64,000 nucleotides of DNA from Acholoe squamosa (GCA_949317995.1 OX439052.1:43706599-43770598), one strand, 5' to 3'. Shown: positions 31,766 to 43,676, numbered from the stretch's first letter. The notes: a model not told the origin generated them from the letters alone. Made by a program: numbers and translations.

Positions 31766-31945
31766 CCTTTTAAGGCCTGCTGATGAAGTAGTGTATCATG
31801 GTTGGCCGGTATGATGCACCAATGAACTGCTGGTGAATTTGCTCCTCAGCACTTCAGCGGAGTATCACGCTAACCCTCCGGGGACATATAACCCCCATAA
31901 GCTTGGCATGATGCAGGAATGCATTAGCGGCCCTACAAGGGTTAA
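31762..31945. mobile_element. Family A MITE with TTAA on both sides, short form
   Basis: TTAA at 31762-31765 and 31942-31945. A single CACCAATGAACTGCTGGTGA module is present, and the second module is reduced to its outer arms. Confidence 0.75.
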
Positions 31946-33010
31946 AACATTAATTTAGCTCCAATGGAGTTTTGAGTCAGCCCGGAGGTGGTCCATCATG
32001 GATATGCCACTTCCGTCACCTATTTGTTGCACAGGAAGTACCACCTCTGCTTGGCGATTGTAGAGGATCTGATGCTCTCTCTGCATTGAGAGTGACAAGG
32101 TCTAAATCTCTGGTTGTCCTAATTTATTCCGACAATTTCTTTTTATAGTGTGAGCAATATAGACTTGGGACAAGGGCTCATTATACCTGCAAACTCCACA
32201 CATGGAACAAACTGAGCCCATAAATCCAAACCCTTTTTCCTATGGAAAGGAGCTAGAAGAACATGAGTATGAGGGGGGGGGGGGTTGGGGGGTTTCGCCT
32301 AGTGGGTAGAGAAATTGTGTAAATCTAGAGGCTAAATATATGCATTCTGGTGTTTTTTGAGAATGTCTGATACCCTGCATTTGGAATCTTATTAACGGTG
32401 GTTCACTGTTCAATTTTACAAAGAGGAGATCTCATTGGATCTGGATGAAGCATCGGATTTACCCTAGTGGGTCTTTATAAAACTAAAAGATTCTGAGGAT
32501 TAAAGCCTGCACACTCTCTCTATACATCAGTGTCAAGAAACCTGCAACCAATTCTAATCCTAGACATAAGGTGCAGGATTTTCCCTTGTCTTTAGCAGTT
32601 TTAGGGCCCACCCTTGTAGATGAGCGTCGACGCTCCTCAACTCAGAATACTGAGCCAGCGCCATTTTGAGTAACTGATCAGTCATGAAGAGCATGATAAC
32701 AAGGCTGGCAAGTCGACTCAACCACTTTTTTAGAACCACCTTCTAAAAGAAAGAGAGAAAAAAACAAAGCCAAAGCAAAGAATGCTTAGACTTTTCATAT
32801 TTTACAACATTGTTATCAAGGAACCTTGTATATTATGTGCATCTGTGTCACCTAATGTCTAACAGTCACATGCCAGGAACAAGTTAACACAGACATCAAA
32901 GCTGCTCCCTAGGTACGTGATATGGCCGCCATCTTGTAAATTTCACGTGACTACCACGTGACCTGTGTAACATGTGAGTTATGGGAATCAACCCCAGCAA
33001 TCCCACTCTC
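31946..33010. other. Unassigned non-coding stretch with a G run
   Basis: A 12-15 base G run followed by TTGGGGGG (about 32270-32292) could form a quadruplex. Partial resemblance to family D appears near 32395-32430 (GGTGGTTCACTGTTCAATTTTAC). No exon is supported. Confidence 0.35.
32925..32960. promoter_or_regulatory. YY1-like site and paired CACGTG boxes
   Basis: GCCGCCATCTTG (32925-32936) is a canonical YY1 word. CACGTG at 32944-32949 and 32955-32960 both occur as CACGTGAC, 11 bp apart, about one helical turn. No transcription start is identifiable. Confidence 0.4.
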
Positions 33011-33233
33011 CACTGTAAAAATTATGTCGGGGAAATATAGCATTCCTCGTCCAAAAGTTGTCAGAGATCCGTCGCTATTTTCACAGAGATTCCTTGTACA
33101 ATTGTGTACCGCCATACTGCCACCTGGGGTTTCTTGTAAAAACTACACTGCTTCAGTGCTTTTCAACAATGGTGGTCCATTGTTCTCTTTTACAAGGATC
33201 CCTGCAGTAGATTAAACAGTTTTTTTTACAGTG
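33011..33233. mobile_element. Family D MITE copy, complete
   Basis: Termini CACTGTAAAAATTA and TTTTTTTTACAGTG. Interior AGAGATCCGTCGCTATTTTC and ATACTGCCACCTGGGGTTTC match the 20918 copy closely. The 85-codon plus frame here is not a gene. Confidence 0.82.
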
Positions 33234-33239
33234 CGGCTC

Positions 33240-33437
33240 TGGTCACTGTAACAAATTTCGATCAAAATAGTGATGGTTTGCCAGCAACTTTTGGACAAAG
33301 TTTTCCCAGTTATCTTTCTTTACTCTACTGCCATCTAGGGGTTCATTATAGAAACTACACCACAGAACTGCATTAGAAATAAGGTATACAGTTTTACTGG
33401 GATGCCTATTAGATTGAACAGACATTTTGTAGAGTAT
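33240..33437. mobile_element. Family D MITE copy, diverged, immediately adjacent
   Basis: GTCACTGTAACAAATTTCG start, CTCTACTGCCATCTAGGGGTTC block and a degenerate ACATTTTGTAGAGT end. Same orientation as the copy at 33011, so the two form a tandem pair. Confidence 0.65.
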
Positions 33438-34073
33438 ATGCTATGAGTACAGTGTAGAATGTTGTGGGGAGAGGGGCTTTGATATTGCATGGGTGCAAAG
33501 TGATTTTTTATGATCATAATACAATTTGTAACTTTATCTTCTATTGTAAAACCTGCTATATAAGCCACACCTGCAAATACCAAATTTAACGTAGGTAGCA
33601 CACTGTGCACTTAAAAACATCCAAAATATTTGTCCAGTAGTTAAGAGTTTAAATTGGCTTCAAAAATAATTTTTGGGTCATTTATGTTCTCAAATGGCAC
33701 CAAAAAGAGAGGGTGTGTGCTTAATAGGCTATGTGCGCTAATTACGTCAAATACAGTAAGCCGCACCCCCGAATTGTACAGAAGCTAGAGCCGCAGCTTC
33801 AGCCAAAATTTATCACTGTGGTATCTTCTGTAATAGCCTCCTGGTTGAATATCCCATTCAGAACTAATAAAAAGTACTGGGAATTAACCACAATTCAACA
33901 TGATTGCTAATTAAATGAAAATAAAAACCATGATTAAAATCCAGACTTTGAAGCACATCTGAGTATAATGTGCTTAGCTACATTTCTTTATTAACTGTCA
34001 ACAGCAAAGATATTGGGATTTGTGGTAGACAATTAGGGGGATGCAGAGATTGAGATCTCATTTCTATTCCATT
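33438..34073. other. Unassigned non-coding stretch
   Basis: TAAGCCACACC and TAAGCCGCACCCC words recur (33557, 33759), hinting at a degraded repeat, but no boundaries can be set. Confidence 0.3.
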
Positions 34074-34275
34074 TTAACCCTTAAAGGCCAGCCTGATGCA
34101 TCCAGGCTCAGCTTCCTTTTCCTTTGTGACGCACCAATGCAGTGTTGGTGGGTGCGCTTGCCAGCACTGCATTGGTGCATCGTGCTGGTCCTAAACCCTG
34201 GAATCGAGACGCTTAATAGGGGCGCCATTGCTTGACCTGGTACCTGGTTAGATGAGCACTGATAACAGGCCACAT
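34074..34275. mobile_element. Family A copy
   Basis: Starts TTAACCCTTAAAGGCCAGCC (34074) and carries a CACCAATGCAGTGTTGGTGG module whose partner reads CAGCACTGCATTGGTG. The right part is lost. Confidence 0.7.
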
Positions 34276-34361
34276 GATGTTATGTAACGTGCCCTTAGAA
34301 TTTTGCAGTAAATAAAGGGAATTATCTTATTGATCAATAATATATCCCACTAATCTTGTTT

Positions 34362-34460
34362 TCAGCATAATGCATGAATGCAGCCCTGGTGAGTTACTCA
34401 CCATGGCTGCATTCATGCATCCTTCATTCTTATTTCTCACAATGGATGGTCCTTAAAGGG
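34362..34460. mobile_element. Family A fragment, one module
   Basis: GCATGAATGCAGCCCTGGTGA paired with TCACCATGGCTGCATTCATG; right tip GGTCCTTAAAGGGATTAA. Confidence 0.7.
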
Positions 34461-34681
34461 ATTAATGTTTATTGTGCATGTCTGGGATCGAATCAATTTG
34501 GCTGCCACGCTAGCGGGTGTGGATCATTTTAATGGTGTTGTTAGCCACTGTCGGGGATGAATCGCATCATGTTAACATGACATAATTAACATTGTAATTA
34601 ACTATTTAGTTGCAGCATAATGCACTGGAGCAAATTGGTCATCAACAGTGTGCTGGGACATCATACCTACTATTTAAGAAC

Positions 34682-34926
34682 ATATTGTCGCCTCAGTGCA
34701 ACAAGGTTGTAACTGACATTTTGGCAAAATTGATTTTTCTTCTGTTTTAATATCTATTGATCCTTATCTACCTACTATATAAGTACTGAAACTCTTCCTA
34801 TGATATGTGGGCAATAAGGCTGTGTCCAGTTGGTGCTATGGACTATGGTCATTGTAACACTTCTTTTGTTTCTTGCAAAATCTGAAATATGCAGATACAA
34901 CCTTGTTGCGCTGAGGTGAAAATATT
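34682..34926. mobile_element. Family F MITE, copy 1
   Basis: Inverted ends ATATTGTCGCCTCAGTGCAA and, from the right, ATATTTTCACCTCAGCGCAA continue as CAAGGTTGTA on both sides, a TIR of about 30 bp. Interior matches 51134-51387. Confidence 0.82.
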
Positions 34927-35654
34927 ACTATATTGTTGCATTTGTAATGTTTCCCAAACCGAAGTCGATTGTATTCTTACAAAGAAGGACAATGACGCAC
35001 TACTCGAGATTCCAGTTAGTTTTTTATTTGCCTCTCGTATACACCAGTAAACAAGTCTCGACGTCAGTCGATTAATAGTGCAAGAGTAGCCTCAGCTATC
35101 AATGATCACAAATACTCAAGAGCAAGCTCTGTCGAGTTAAAACATGTGTAGTATTGACTGTAGTCGATACAAATCTTAAAGTAAAATTACATCACTCTCC
35201 CTTAGGCGCAAGTGGGGTTAAGGAGAGAAGTAATACAGAATCAGTGGAACTGGACACATTCGTAGCGAGTCCGGGACTGAACCCAGCTAGATGACCAGAC
35301 TCCCTTTTTATTGTAGAGTGGAGGTATCCATGTGACATGACATAAATAACTTAGAACTAGTCTTACAACCGGGCACCTTGGCACATGTCTAATAAGATCT
35401 CTAGAGTTACCTTGATATGGTTGGATGACCATACTATAACTATCAATGGTGGTCGAAGGTAACAACCAACCGCCACACATTTAAGCCCAAATCAAATAAG
35501 CGCTAGGGGTAAGGGAGTCTTTAAATAACTCTTTATTTGTTGCAAATAAAGCTCGGATAAGTGTCTGTCTTATAAACACTCTGTGGGTAATCACATTCTG
35601 AATCTAATTACCAGCTGGGAGGTTTTTCAAGACAATACCATTTACTACCAGCTT
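34927..35654. other. Unassigned; possible degraded retroelement
   Basis: No ORF is recognised. A phrase near 35263-35285 (GAGTCCGGGACTGAACCCAG) resembles the 3' part of a tRNA or a primer-binding segment, but pairing partners are not visible. The tail at 35478-35560 contains AATAAGCGC and AAATAAAGCTCGG words like family B. Confidence 0.3.
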
Positions 35655-35860
35655 GGCTAGACTCCTGAGAACTGCCTTGTAGATTCAACTCTCCAGGACT
35701 GCATTCATGCATGATACTAAATATATGGGATTTATTGTGTCCATGAGGGTCATCATGACACCCTGATGCAGAGCTGACCAATAGACTCACCAGAACTCCA
35801 TTGGTGCATAATGACAGCCAAGGAGCACTGACCTGAAGAAATCATGTGGTACGTAAGGGG
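35655..35860. mobile_element. Family A copy, degraded
   Basis: CTCTCCAGGACTGCATTCATG and CCTGATGCAGAGCTGACCAA modules are visible, each with a mutated partner. Confidence 0.55.
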
Positions 35861-37560
35861 TTAACAATGTAATCAGCATGTCTCATTAGTAGTAACAGCT
35901 CACAAGAATCTTCTGAAAATAACTGGCCCTGTAATGCCTGCGTAAACAGTTGTAAGCAGATAGCAGCATTAATGGAGCTCTGATGAGGAACATGCCAGCT
36001 ATGCATCACGTGAGTGAAGGAGGCTGAGACTTTAAGAGGTTAAGGGGCATGCCCCAAAGGACAATTTTAAAATTTTAGACCTGCTATTTTAGTCAATTTA
36101 TAAGTAGGGTTCACTAGACGGTGGGCCGGCAGGTAGCTGTGATCATGATGTGTGTGTGTGTTCAAAGTTCAGTTTGAGAAAAAAAGGACACATGTTCTAT
36201 TATTCTCTCTTGGTTTATCTCATTCCTACCAAGCAACCAAGTGTATTTCAATATAAGGGGGGCACCAGCAATGAAGTGGTGACATTCTATATATCAAGAA
36301 AAGTTTTACTCACCAAAATGGTGCTTGTCTTGAATATTTCCATAAGTTGAACTTTGAATCGACATGCCTCAAGCCATTCTTGTAGGCTTTTATACATATA
36401 TATGGTTCCCGTTTTTTTTTTATTATCATTTTTATTTATCAATTTCTTTTTCTATTTATATCCTTTTTTGGGGTGGGGGTAGAGGGGAAAAACACAGTCT
36501 GGCCCCCAAGTCTATGACTGGAGGGGCCATGGCCTCTCTGGCCTCTCCCATGTTCTGACACCCCTGGATAGCACTGGTATCAAAGATCTTGATTTTAATT
36601 CCATCCATTTTGTGGGCATTTAAGCAAGTATATTTTACTTAAACAACTGAAGATACGTATAATGAAAGTACTTTTGTTTTAGCATTGATGCTTTCAGAGC
36701 TTCCTCCACTGTTCTATACATGATTGGGTCTAAAGAAACTGCGGCATGCACTTTTAAATGGTGACTCCACCAAAGATGATTCGTAACGATTTTGCCATCC
36801 GTTTGTATCTGTTTGGACCATCAGCCAGCTATCGACCAGAAATCGGGCTGAGTGGAAGACCTCAAAATTTTCCTTGGTTTGCATCGGCAAAGCATCGGCA
36901 ATGCAAAAAGATGCTGCACGATAGGTGACTGACACTATCAAATCAGTTTGATGTTATCTGTCACCTATCAGCCTCTATAACTCTCAGCCCAACAATCATA
37001 ACAGAATTTTGTTTTCCCTCGGTGGAAGAGGTCAAAGGATCATATCTCTCCTATCGGGCCCATATCGGCCCAATACAAGAAATGCGGTTGTGACCGGGTA
37101 AAAAAAACGCCTCCCGCCGTTAATGTCGGTATACCAGTGTTTGATGACATGTCTCATAAAAGCAGACATAAAGAAGATTTCACAATTATCAATTTCTCTT
37201 TTCAGTAATTTTGTATTGTGAGACCTCATCACATGGGGCAAATGCAATCATCATAGCGCACTCCCGTACCGCTTCGCGTGGGAGGCGCTAAAAAAAGTCA
37301 GGCCCATGGGGAGCCAATAGGAGGAATCCCAGAAATCAGTCCACAATCGCCCGGCAAAATCAATGAAAACTATTGTTTTTTTGTGGAATCACTCCTTTAG
37401 GGTGAGAGGAGCAATGGCTGGTCAGTTATATTGATTCCATCTGCATAAGGAGCTTGTTATAGGCACATAGATAACCTAATTCTTACCCCTGCCAAAATGT
37501 AGTACAACTGGGTGGTGTAAGGGTATCATGGTCTTCATGTCATTCCTAACCCTATAACCC
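35861..37560. other. Unassigned, with a 50-bp hairpin
   Basis: The hairpin at 36920-36969 has GATAGGTGAC and GTCACCTATC arms and an inner ATCAAAT/GTTTGAT stem. T-rich and G-rich tracts occur at 36410-36490. The GCCCATATCGGCCCAATAC text near 37058 lacks a partner. No exon is supported. Confidence 0.4.
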
Positions 37561-37566
37561 TTTTAC

Positions 37567-37825
37567 GCCTTTAAGGACCACTGATGTAGGAGTGCATCAT
37601 GCCCATTGGTTGTCATGATGCAGCAATGAAGTGCTGGCGAGACTGCTCACCAGCACCTCATTGGTGCATTATGCCACCCTACTGGGTTGATACATATACT
37701 CCCGGAGGGTCGGCATGATGCTCCAATGAAGTGCTGGCAAGCAGTCTTGCCAGCACTTCATTGGTGCATCATGACAACCAATGGGCGAGATGCATGAACG
37801 CATCAGCGCCGATTAAAGGACTAAG
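37567..37825. mobile_element. Family A MITE, nearly complete, two CAATGAAGTG modules
   Basis: CCTTTAAGGACCACTGATG left tip, modules GCAATGAAGTGCTGGCGA and CCAATGAAGTGCTGGCAA with partners, and a right half CATCAGCGCCGATTAAAGG. Here both modules are of the same type, unlike copies that combine two types. Confidence 0.8.
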
Positions 37826-38030
37826 GACTGTTTCACGCCCATTGGTTGTCATAAGTCTGCTCACCAGCACTTCATTGGTGCATCATGCTGACCCTCAGGG
37901 ACTGTATCAACCCTGCAGGGTTGGCATGATGCTGCTAATGCAGGAGTGCATCATGCCCATAGGAACGCACCAGTGAAGGACTCGCGGGTCACTCGAACTT
38001 TATTGGAGCTTCCGGCCAACTAAGTGTTTA
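37826..38030. mobile_element. Family A fragments
   Basis: CCCATTGGTTGTCAT and CACCAGCACTTCATTGGTGC without left arm, then TGCAGGAGTGCATCATGCCC again, showing a second copy joined head to tail. Confidence 0.6.
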
Positions 38031-38640
38031 AATGCTTAATGCTTTAACACCTCAATGTTTAGGTGTTTGAAAGGCAAGTGTTTAAAGACTCAACACCTGA
38101 ATACTGTAAGGCTTTAAATCGCATTGGGAAAATTTGGTGCATATTTTCAAACACTTTTTATTTTGGCAAAAGCCTTATTGCATCCAGATCATAACTGTAT
38201 GACGATACATGATACTCAAAAACTTCTCTATAACAGTAATGTTTATTTGTCATGGAGGATATTCCATTAAAATTTTTGGAATAACACCGACCACATTGAC
38301 CATTATTCTGCACTCTATCATTTCATTACTTAATTTAAGCTGGAGTTTCAATGATTGGAAATCCATGGCAAAATAGCCCAGGTGAGAAAGTATTTACCAC
38401 CCAAAGATTTGCCATCTAAAAGTCCTTAGGTCTTCGATAGTGAAAATAAAAGAATTAGAGCCAAACCTTTTCATCAACTGCTTTCTAACAAAACCATGAG
38501 CTATTGAGCAATGCATTACTTCTTTGTAGATCTCCGAGCACATGTTCAGTCTCCTAATAAGCAGATATATGCATGGAGAGTGCTGATCGTGTCAGGAAAC
38601 ATTATCTTTTTTTCATCATGCTTTATTCATGGCGAGATCC
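38031..38640. other. Unassigned non-coding stretch
   Basis: A short region with repeated TGTTTAA(AG)G/CTCAACACCT words (38020-38120) is noted; otherwise nothing is recognised. Confidence 0.35.
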
Positions 38641-38850
38641 TAAATAACCCTTAAATGGCCGCGCTACACCTCGGGGTTCATGTGTCTTCATAAGGCTCCA
38701 ATGCAGCGTTTGCGAGTAGACCCACCAGAGATGCATTTGTGCTTACACTTCCTGAGGGGGGCAACCTTGTAGGGTTAATGTGATTTATGAATGCAGCTCT
38801 GGTGAGTGACCCACCAGGGTTGCATTCATAAATCACCAGCTGACGGGCAT
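38641..38850. mobile_element. Family A fragment
   Basis: A good terminal module, ATTTATGAATGCAGCTCTGG, pairs with CCAGGGTTGCATTCATAAAT; the upstream module is degraded. Confidence 0.6.
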
Positions 38851-39960
38851 TGGTGGATCCAGGGAGAGAGAGGAGGAGGAAAAAAGGGAAATAGAGAAGG
38901 GAAGGCAGGCATTTAGATATGGTGTATTATAGAGTAGATACAGCCCTAAAATCTAATTCGATACGCTAAAACACTAGAAAAATATGGTTTCAAGTCTTAA
39001 ACACCAAAACTTCAGATCTTGCCCTCCTCCCACCTTAAATGGTTATAATGGGGATCCTTAACTCTTCACGTCCCTCTATCAGTTCCCTCCTCACACGCGG
39101 ACAAAAAGGACCATTCGTTGTAACAAAAAGCCTCTCTATCGCACTGATTTCCCTGCGGAATCTTAACAAAAGACTGTCTGACTTGGCAAATATTCATGCA
39201 AATTCTAACTTGAATCAGGTGTTGATTTTGGCAGGAATTTTTATGTTGGTTTGTTTTTAGCGGGCTACAATGTAGGGGTTTATTAATCCTGGCACGTTTT
39301 GTGTTGCGACGCTTGAATTCATCAGCCGGGACCTGGTCTGGGCCGAGGTCATGGAGTGCATTGGGAGAACAGGCTACTTGGGTGGAAATAGTGGGAGGAA
39401 GTTGGATGGGCGAAAATAGGTGCAAAGATAGTTGATAGTGTCTCCCCCTGGAGGATGGTGTAGAGCACTGCCTGGTGTTAGACCGTACAGAAAAAACCCT
39501 ACCCCATTTTCATGGTAGCATGTCTTGATGGCCTTTATGTCAAGTAAAACCAATCTGACATATTTTTTTTTTCCAAATATGTGTCACAAGAGAGGGACAC
39601 AGCAGGTTTAACTGATGCATCTGATGACGTCATAATTACCAAAATGCATCAGGTGCAGCACGGCTTTATTTATAATGATGAGAGGTACAGAGTAACGATA
39701 ATGCACAGCGACCTTCTGTTAGATTTATTAATTATAATTGTCAAGGGAAATAACAAAAACTGCAATCTAAATGGGAAAATGCTCTAATAAGTGCACCCAC
39801 CTTTTTTGGGTGACAATAAGACTAGGCATATCTAGGAGCATCTGAATGTATATGTTGAATACATGTTACCCCTACGCTAAAACAAGTACTATGCTTGATC
39901 AAGGGATTTGGGTTCCTGGCAGCCACTGTGCAAGGGTATCTGTTTAGGCAAATGCAATTT
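38851..39960. other. Unassigned non-coding stretch
   Basis: A 119-codon minus-strand frame (39066-39425) has no recognised domain. A plus-strand stretch at 39310-39418 reads protein-like (LEFISRDLVWAEVMECIG), but no splice borders or homology support it. TGACGTCA at 39625-39632. Confidence 0.35.
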
Positions 39961-40412
39961 GCTATTGATAAAGCCAATAGTGCATTCAAGCACAGTGACC
40001 ATTGATAAAGCCAAATAGTGCATTCATGCATAATGACCATCGATAAAGCCAAATAGTGCATTCATGAATAATGACCATTGATAAAGCCAAATAGTGCATT
40101 CATGCATAATGACCATCGATAAAGCCAAATAGTGCATTCATGCAAAATGACCATTGATAAAGCCAAATAGTGCATTCATGCATAATGACCATTGATACAG
40201 CCAAATAGTGCATTTATGCAGAGTGACCAATGATAAAGTCAATAGTGCATTCATGCATAGTGACCATTGATAAAGCCAATAGTGCATTTATGCATAATGA
40301 CCATTGATAAAGCCAATGATGCATTTATGCATAATGACCATTGATAAAGCCAATGATGCATTTATGCATAATGACCATTGATAAAGCCAATGATGCATTT
40401 ATGCATAGTGAC
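39961..40412 (+). repeat. 38-bp minisatellite, 12 units
   Basis: Unit ACCATTGATAAAGCCAAATA followed by GTGCATTCATGCATAATG; later units lose one A and change ATTC to ATTT. The second half of the unit matches the TGCATTCATGCAT.ATGACCA part of family A, and the array runs directly into a family A copy. Confidence 0.93.
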
Positions 40413-40665
40413 CAATGGTTGGTATGATGCCTGAATGCAGCCCTGGTGAATAACTTACCCGGGGTACTACATTCACACATCATGCCGACCCGATGGGGTT
40501 TATTCACTACCATATGGTTATTGGCTAGCTCACAGACTCACCAGCACTTCATTGGTGCATCATGACAACCATGCAGCATGATGCACCCCACTTCATTGGT
40601 GCATCATGCCCACCAAGCAGCATGATGCACTCTTTCTGCCTTAAAGTACCAGCCCCTGAAGAGTT
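40405..40665. mobile_element. Family A copy joined to the minisatellite
   Basis: GCCTGAATGCAGCCCTGGTGA with its partner, then CACCAGCACTTCATTGGTGC twice with AGCATGATGCAC between. Right tip CAGCCCCTGAAGAGTTAA. Confidence 0.68.
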
Positions 40666-40899
40666 AAACCTTGTGTCAGGAACATGTCGGGGATAATAAC
40701 TCTGTCCTCTCAACTGACAGCACTCCATAGCAGCAGCGAAGTCCTTCGCTGTATAAGTACCCCGTATTGATTATATCAAACAATGACTTCTCTCGGCACC
40801 TACTATTCTGTGAGCCCCTCGGAATATCTTTGATGACCGCATCACGCCTCGAGATTTGTACATTTTTTTTGTCGCTGTCATAAATAAATGCACCAATTG

Positions 40900-41045
40900 T
40901 GAGCAGCTTTTTATACAAGTGATGCATTATTGCATCAGATTTAAACTGACCATTTGGGAGTGTATCAACCAGTGTGTAAGGATGATGCTCAAATGCAGTC
41001 ATGGTGAGTTAACCAGCTGGCATTCATTTCCACCAATGACTAATT
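40900..41045. mobile_element. Family A fragment
   Basis: TGATGCATTATTGCATCAG palindrome, GGGAGTGTATCAACC spacer and a decayed CAAATGCAGTCATGGTGAG module. Confidence 0.5.
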
Positions 41046-42364
41046 TACATTAAAGATGTCTGCAGTCTTTACAGGTCTAACCTGAAAGAATAATTATCGG
41101 AGACATAGTAAGAGGAAGAGGCAATGGCAAAGTGTGTTTATGTTTATGTATTCAGCAGCAATTTGGGGAAATTACCCCGGAATTCATGCACAGAGGACCA
41201 AATTGGTGAAATCAGATCGCCGCGAAAAATAAAAATAGCCTAGAAGCACACGCAATGATCCGGCATCACATGACCTGGGTCCTCAGGCGAGAGGGGAGAG
41301 ACGCTACAAAGTGACGTCACATCCTGCCACAAGACCCCTTAGACAATCAATAAGAAGCCTCTGTTGTTGCGAGCAGCTATTATCCAGTCACTAAGGGGCC
41401 TGTGACAGAGCCAGCTTGTTATTGGGTGACTAAGGGGCCCTAACTAATTGGCTGGTTCCCGTGGGATGAGCTACTAGTTGTCTACGGCTGATGGGGACAA
41501 GTGAAAGCTGCCATCTTGAGAGAAATGCAGCCATACTTGAATGTCGTCTACTATGAGACGCTGAAGATGAATGCTATGTAGATGCTGCAGTATCTAATTA
41601 AGTTGTATTTTGATTTATCTTGCCTTGAAGAGTACTTAATGTCATATCTGGTAATAGAATCCTAAAGATAATTGTGAAATACCGCTCTGGCATAGAGATG
41701 AAAATTATCAAGGATATAGGACACTGCACTAGAGTTAATATTACCATTCTTTGTGGCTTTCACTCAGGCCAAATATAAGAAAAAGCTAGTTTTCATGTTA
41801 CCCAGTCCTACCTAGCAAGCCATGGCTGACCCTAGGAATATCTATTACATTGGGGAAAAATGATGTTTGGCTGTTGTTGGCTTTATCCAGAGACAATGTA
41901 GGTAGGCCTATAGACCAAAACAGAGTAGAATTTCATCAGTTTTACAAAGTGATCCTTAAGATCTAGGGTGTCCAAGCTTCCCTTTAAATCAAATTTAGAA
42001 GATGATTTATGAATTTCCAATCTAGTTCCCCAAACAGCTGTACACATTTTGGCAGTGAGTCTATCATTTTGAAGTTAGACCTCTGCTCAAACTACTTTCA
42101 AGCTAAAACAAACACACTATCTACCAAAGTTCAAGTTCAATGAATCTTTATTGCAAGCATTCGACAAACATGTATTTTAGTTACAACGATGGGCCAAAGA
42201 CACCCTCAGGGAGAAAAACAAGCAGGCTTTTGATAAAAATAATAAAGTTGACAATGCATACCTGTAGATTTCTTGGCTTATTTTGTTACATCATACAAAG
42301 GAGTAACACTTATGTTGACAACTCACACACATGTATGATTACATTATCGTTTTTATCATTTCAG
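41046..42364. other. Probable intron upstream of the Ig exon
   Basis: No other exon is seen. Motifs: TGACGTCA at 41312-41319 and GCTGCCATCTTG at 41508-41517 (YY1-like). The segment just before the exon ends in a short acceptor tract (TTTTTATCATTTCAG). Confidence 0.45.
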
Positions 42365-42634
42365 CGCCACCCGTTTTGGGAGAAGTGTCGCCGAGCTTCC
42401 TCATCCAGAAGGAGGGTGACACGGTCGACATGTACTGTGATGCAAGCGCCACGCCCGAGCCCGCTCTGACCTGGTATAAGGACGGAAAGGTGCTCGAAGC
42501 CTCCTCCAGAGTCAAAATCAACAACAACCGCATCCAGGTGTGCAACCTGGAGAGGGAAGATGGCGGCGTCTACACCTGTACGTTTAAAAATGTCGTTGGA
42601 CAGGTCTCTCACATCATCAAACTCGTCATAGAAG
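42365..42634 (+). CDS. Single I-set immunoglobulin-domain exon (internal, 90 codons)
   Basis: This internal exon encodes one complete I-set Ig domain of a larger protein, probably a cell-adhesion, matrix or receptor protein. The acceptor TTTTATCATTTCAG precedes it and the donor GAAG/GTGAGTG follows. Both introns are phase 1, the symmetric pattern typical of shuffled Ig domains, and 270 bp is exactly 90 codons. Visible landmarks are PPVLGEV at the start, VDMYCDA (first Cys), LTWYKDG (core Trp), RIQVCNL, and EDGGVYTCTFKN (second Cys with the D.G.Y.C motif). The Cys-Cys span is normal. An extra Cys in the strand before the E-D turn is unusual. No other exon of the gene is found in the window, so introns on both sides must be long. 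The parent (hemicentin-, titin-, MDGA- or Robo-like) cannot be told from one domain. Confidence 0.93.
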
Positions 42635-43505
42635 GTGAGTGATAATAGGTTTTTTTCTGGTAGGGTCAGGGGCTGTACTCATACTACTACTACCATAGGA
42701 ACAATAACTCAGCAACTTTTGTATTGGCTAAAACTGAGGATGCTGTGTTGGTTGTTTCTTGGATTTTATATATGTATTACCACCCAGTTGGTTTTATTGT
42801 TTTTTCAGTTTTATATATGTGCTTTTATAAATGTCGCCCATCCCCCTTTTCACGGGTGGTTGAGTGTATCCACAAACAAACAAGGCAGTTGTATACATTT
42901 TGGTGTCTAAATGTTTTGGTGAGAAAAAACACATGCATCCAGACAAAATAAAGCCTAGCCAAAAGACCTCTTCTTTATGTTCATTTAACAAAATAAGGTG
43001 GAGTGATTTTAAAAAGTCATTACAAGATAAAAGTTAAGTAAAGCTCAGAACATGTAAGTAAAGTTCAGAAAAACCACCAAAACTACAACTGCTCTTGTTA
43101 TCATGGCGTCAGCGACGCAACAGCATCATTGCTTATTGTCAGAACGTCCCAATTGTTTATATTGACTTCCAGGTTTCTTCATTGATCCTTTGAGGTCTAT
43201 TCAGGACGTTATACAGTTTACACTCACCATTTTGGCCTTTTAACACAAGGATATGATGCACATAACTTTTTTGAGATGCTTATTAAAAATATTTAGGTAG
43301 AAGTGTAATGACAATATCAGATTTATTCATATAGGCCTAGGGAAGTAGAGCCCTCTGATATGAGGCATCCAGCCTGAGTCTTAGTGGCTAATGTATGTCA
43401 AATCCTATCACTCAGAACCTACAATCTGTTAGGAGAGTGAAATCTCTTCAGGGGACCTAACAAACTCAGAGATTCACTTTTTTCATGAAATGAATTAGGG
43501 CCTTA
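42635..43505. other. Probable intron downstream of the Ig exon
   Basis: Frames at 42635-42951 run from the donor into T-rich intron and are not coding. AAGTAAAG(C/T)TCAGAA is repeated twice at 43034-43071. Confidence 0.5.
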
Positions 43506-43618
43506 TAGTATAGGATGTAGGTTACTGTTAGATATAGGAATTAGGTTACTGTTAGATATAAAAACTAGGTTACTGTTAGATATAAGAACTAGGTTACTGT
43601 TAGATATAAGAACTAGGT
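43506..43618 (+). repeat. 25-bp tandem repeat, 4-5 units
   Basis: Units of AGGTTACTGTTAGATATAAG plus AACT, with minor changes. Confidence 0.9.
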
Positions 43619-43676
43619 AATAGCAATTTGAGAAAGAAAATTTATAATCTAATATTAGGGGTGCTTGTTTTGAACC

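Noticed and set aside
39066-39425. 119-codon minus-strand frame and a protein-like plus-strand stretch
   Set aside because: No recognisable domain, no matching splice sites, and length within chance expectation.
42635-42951. Frames just after the Ig exon
   Set aside because: They start at or beyond the GTGAGT donor and read T-rich intron.
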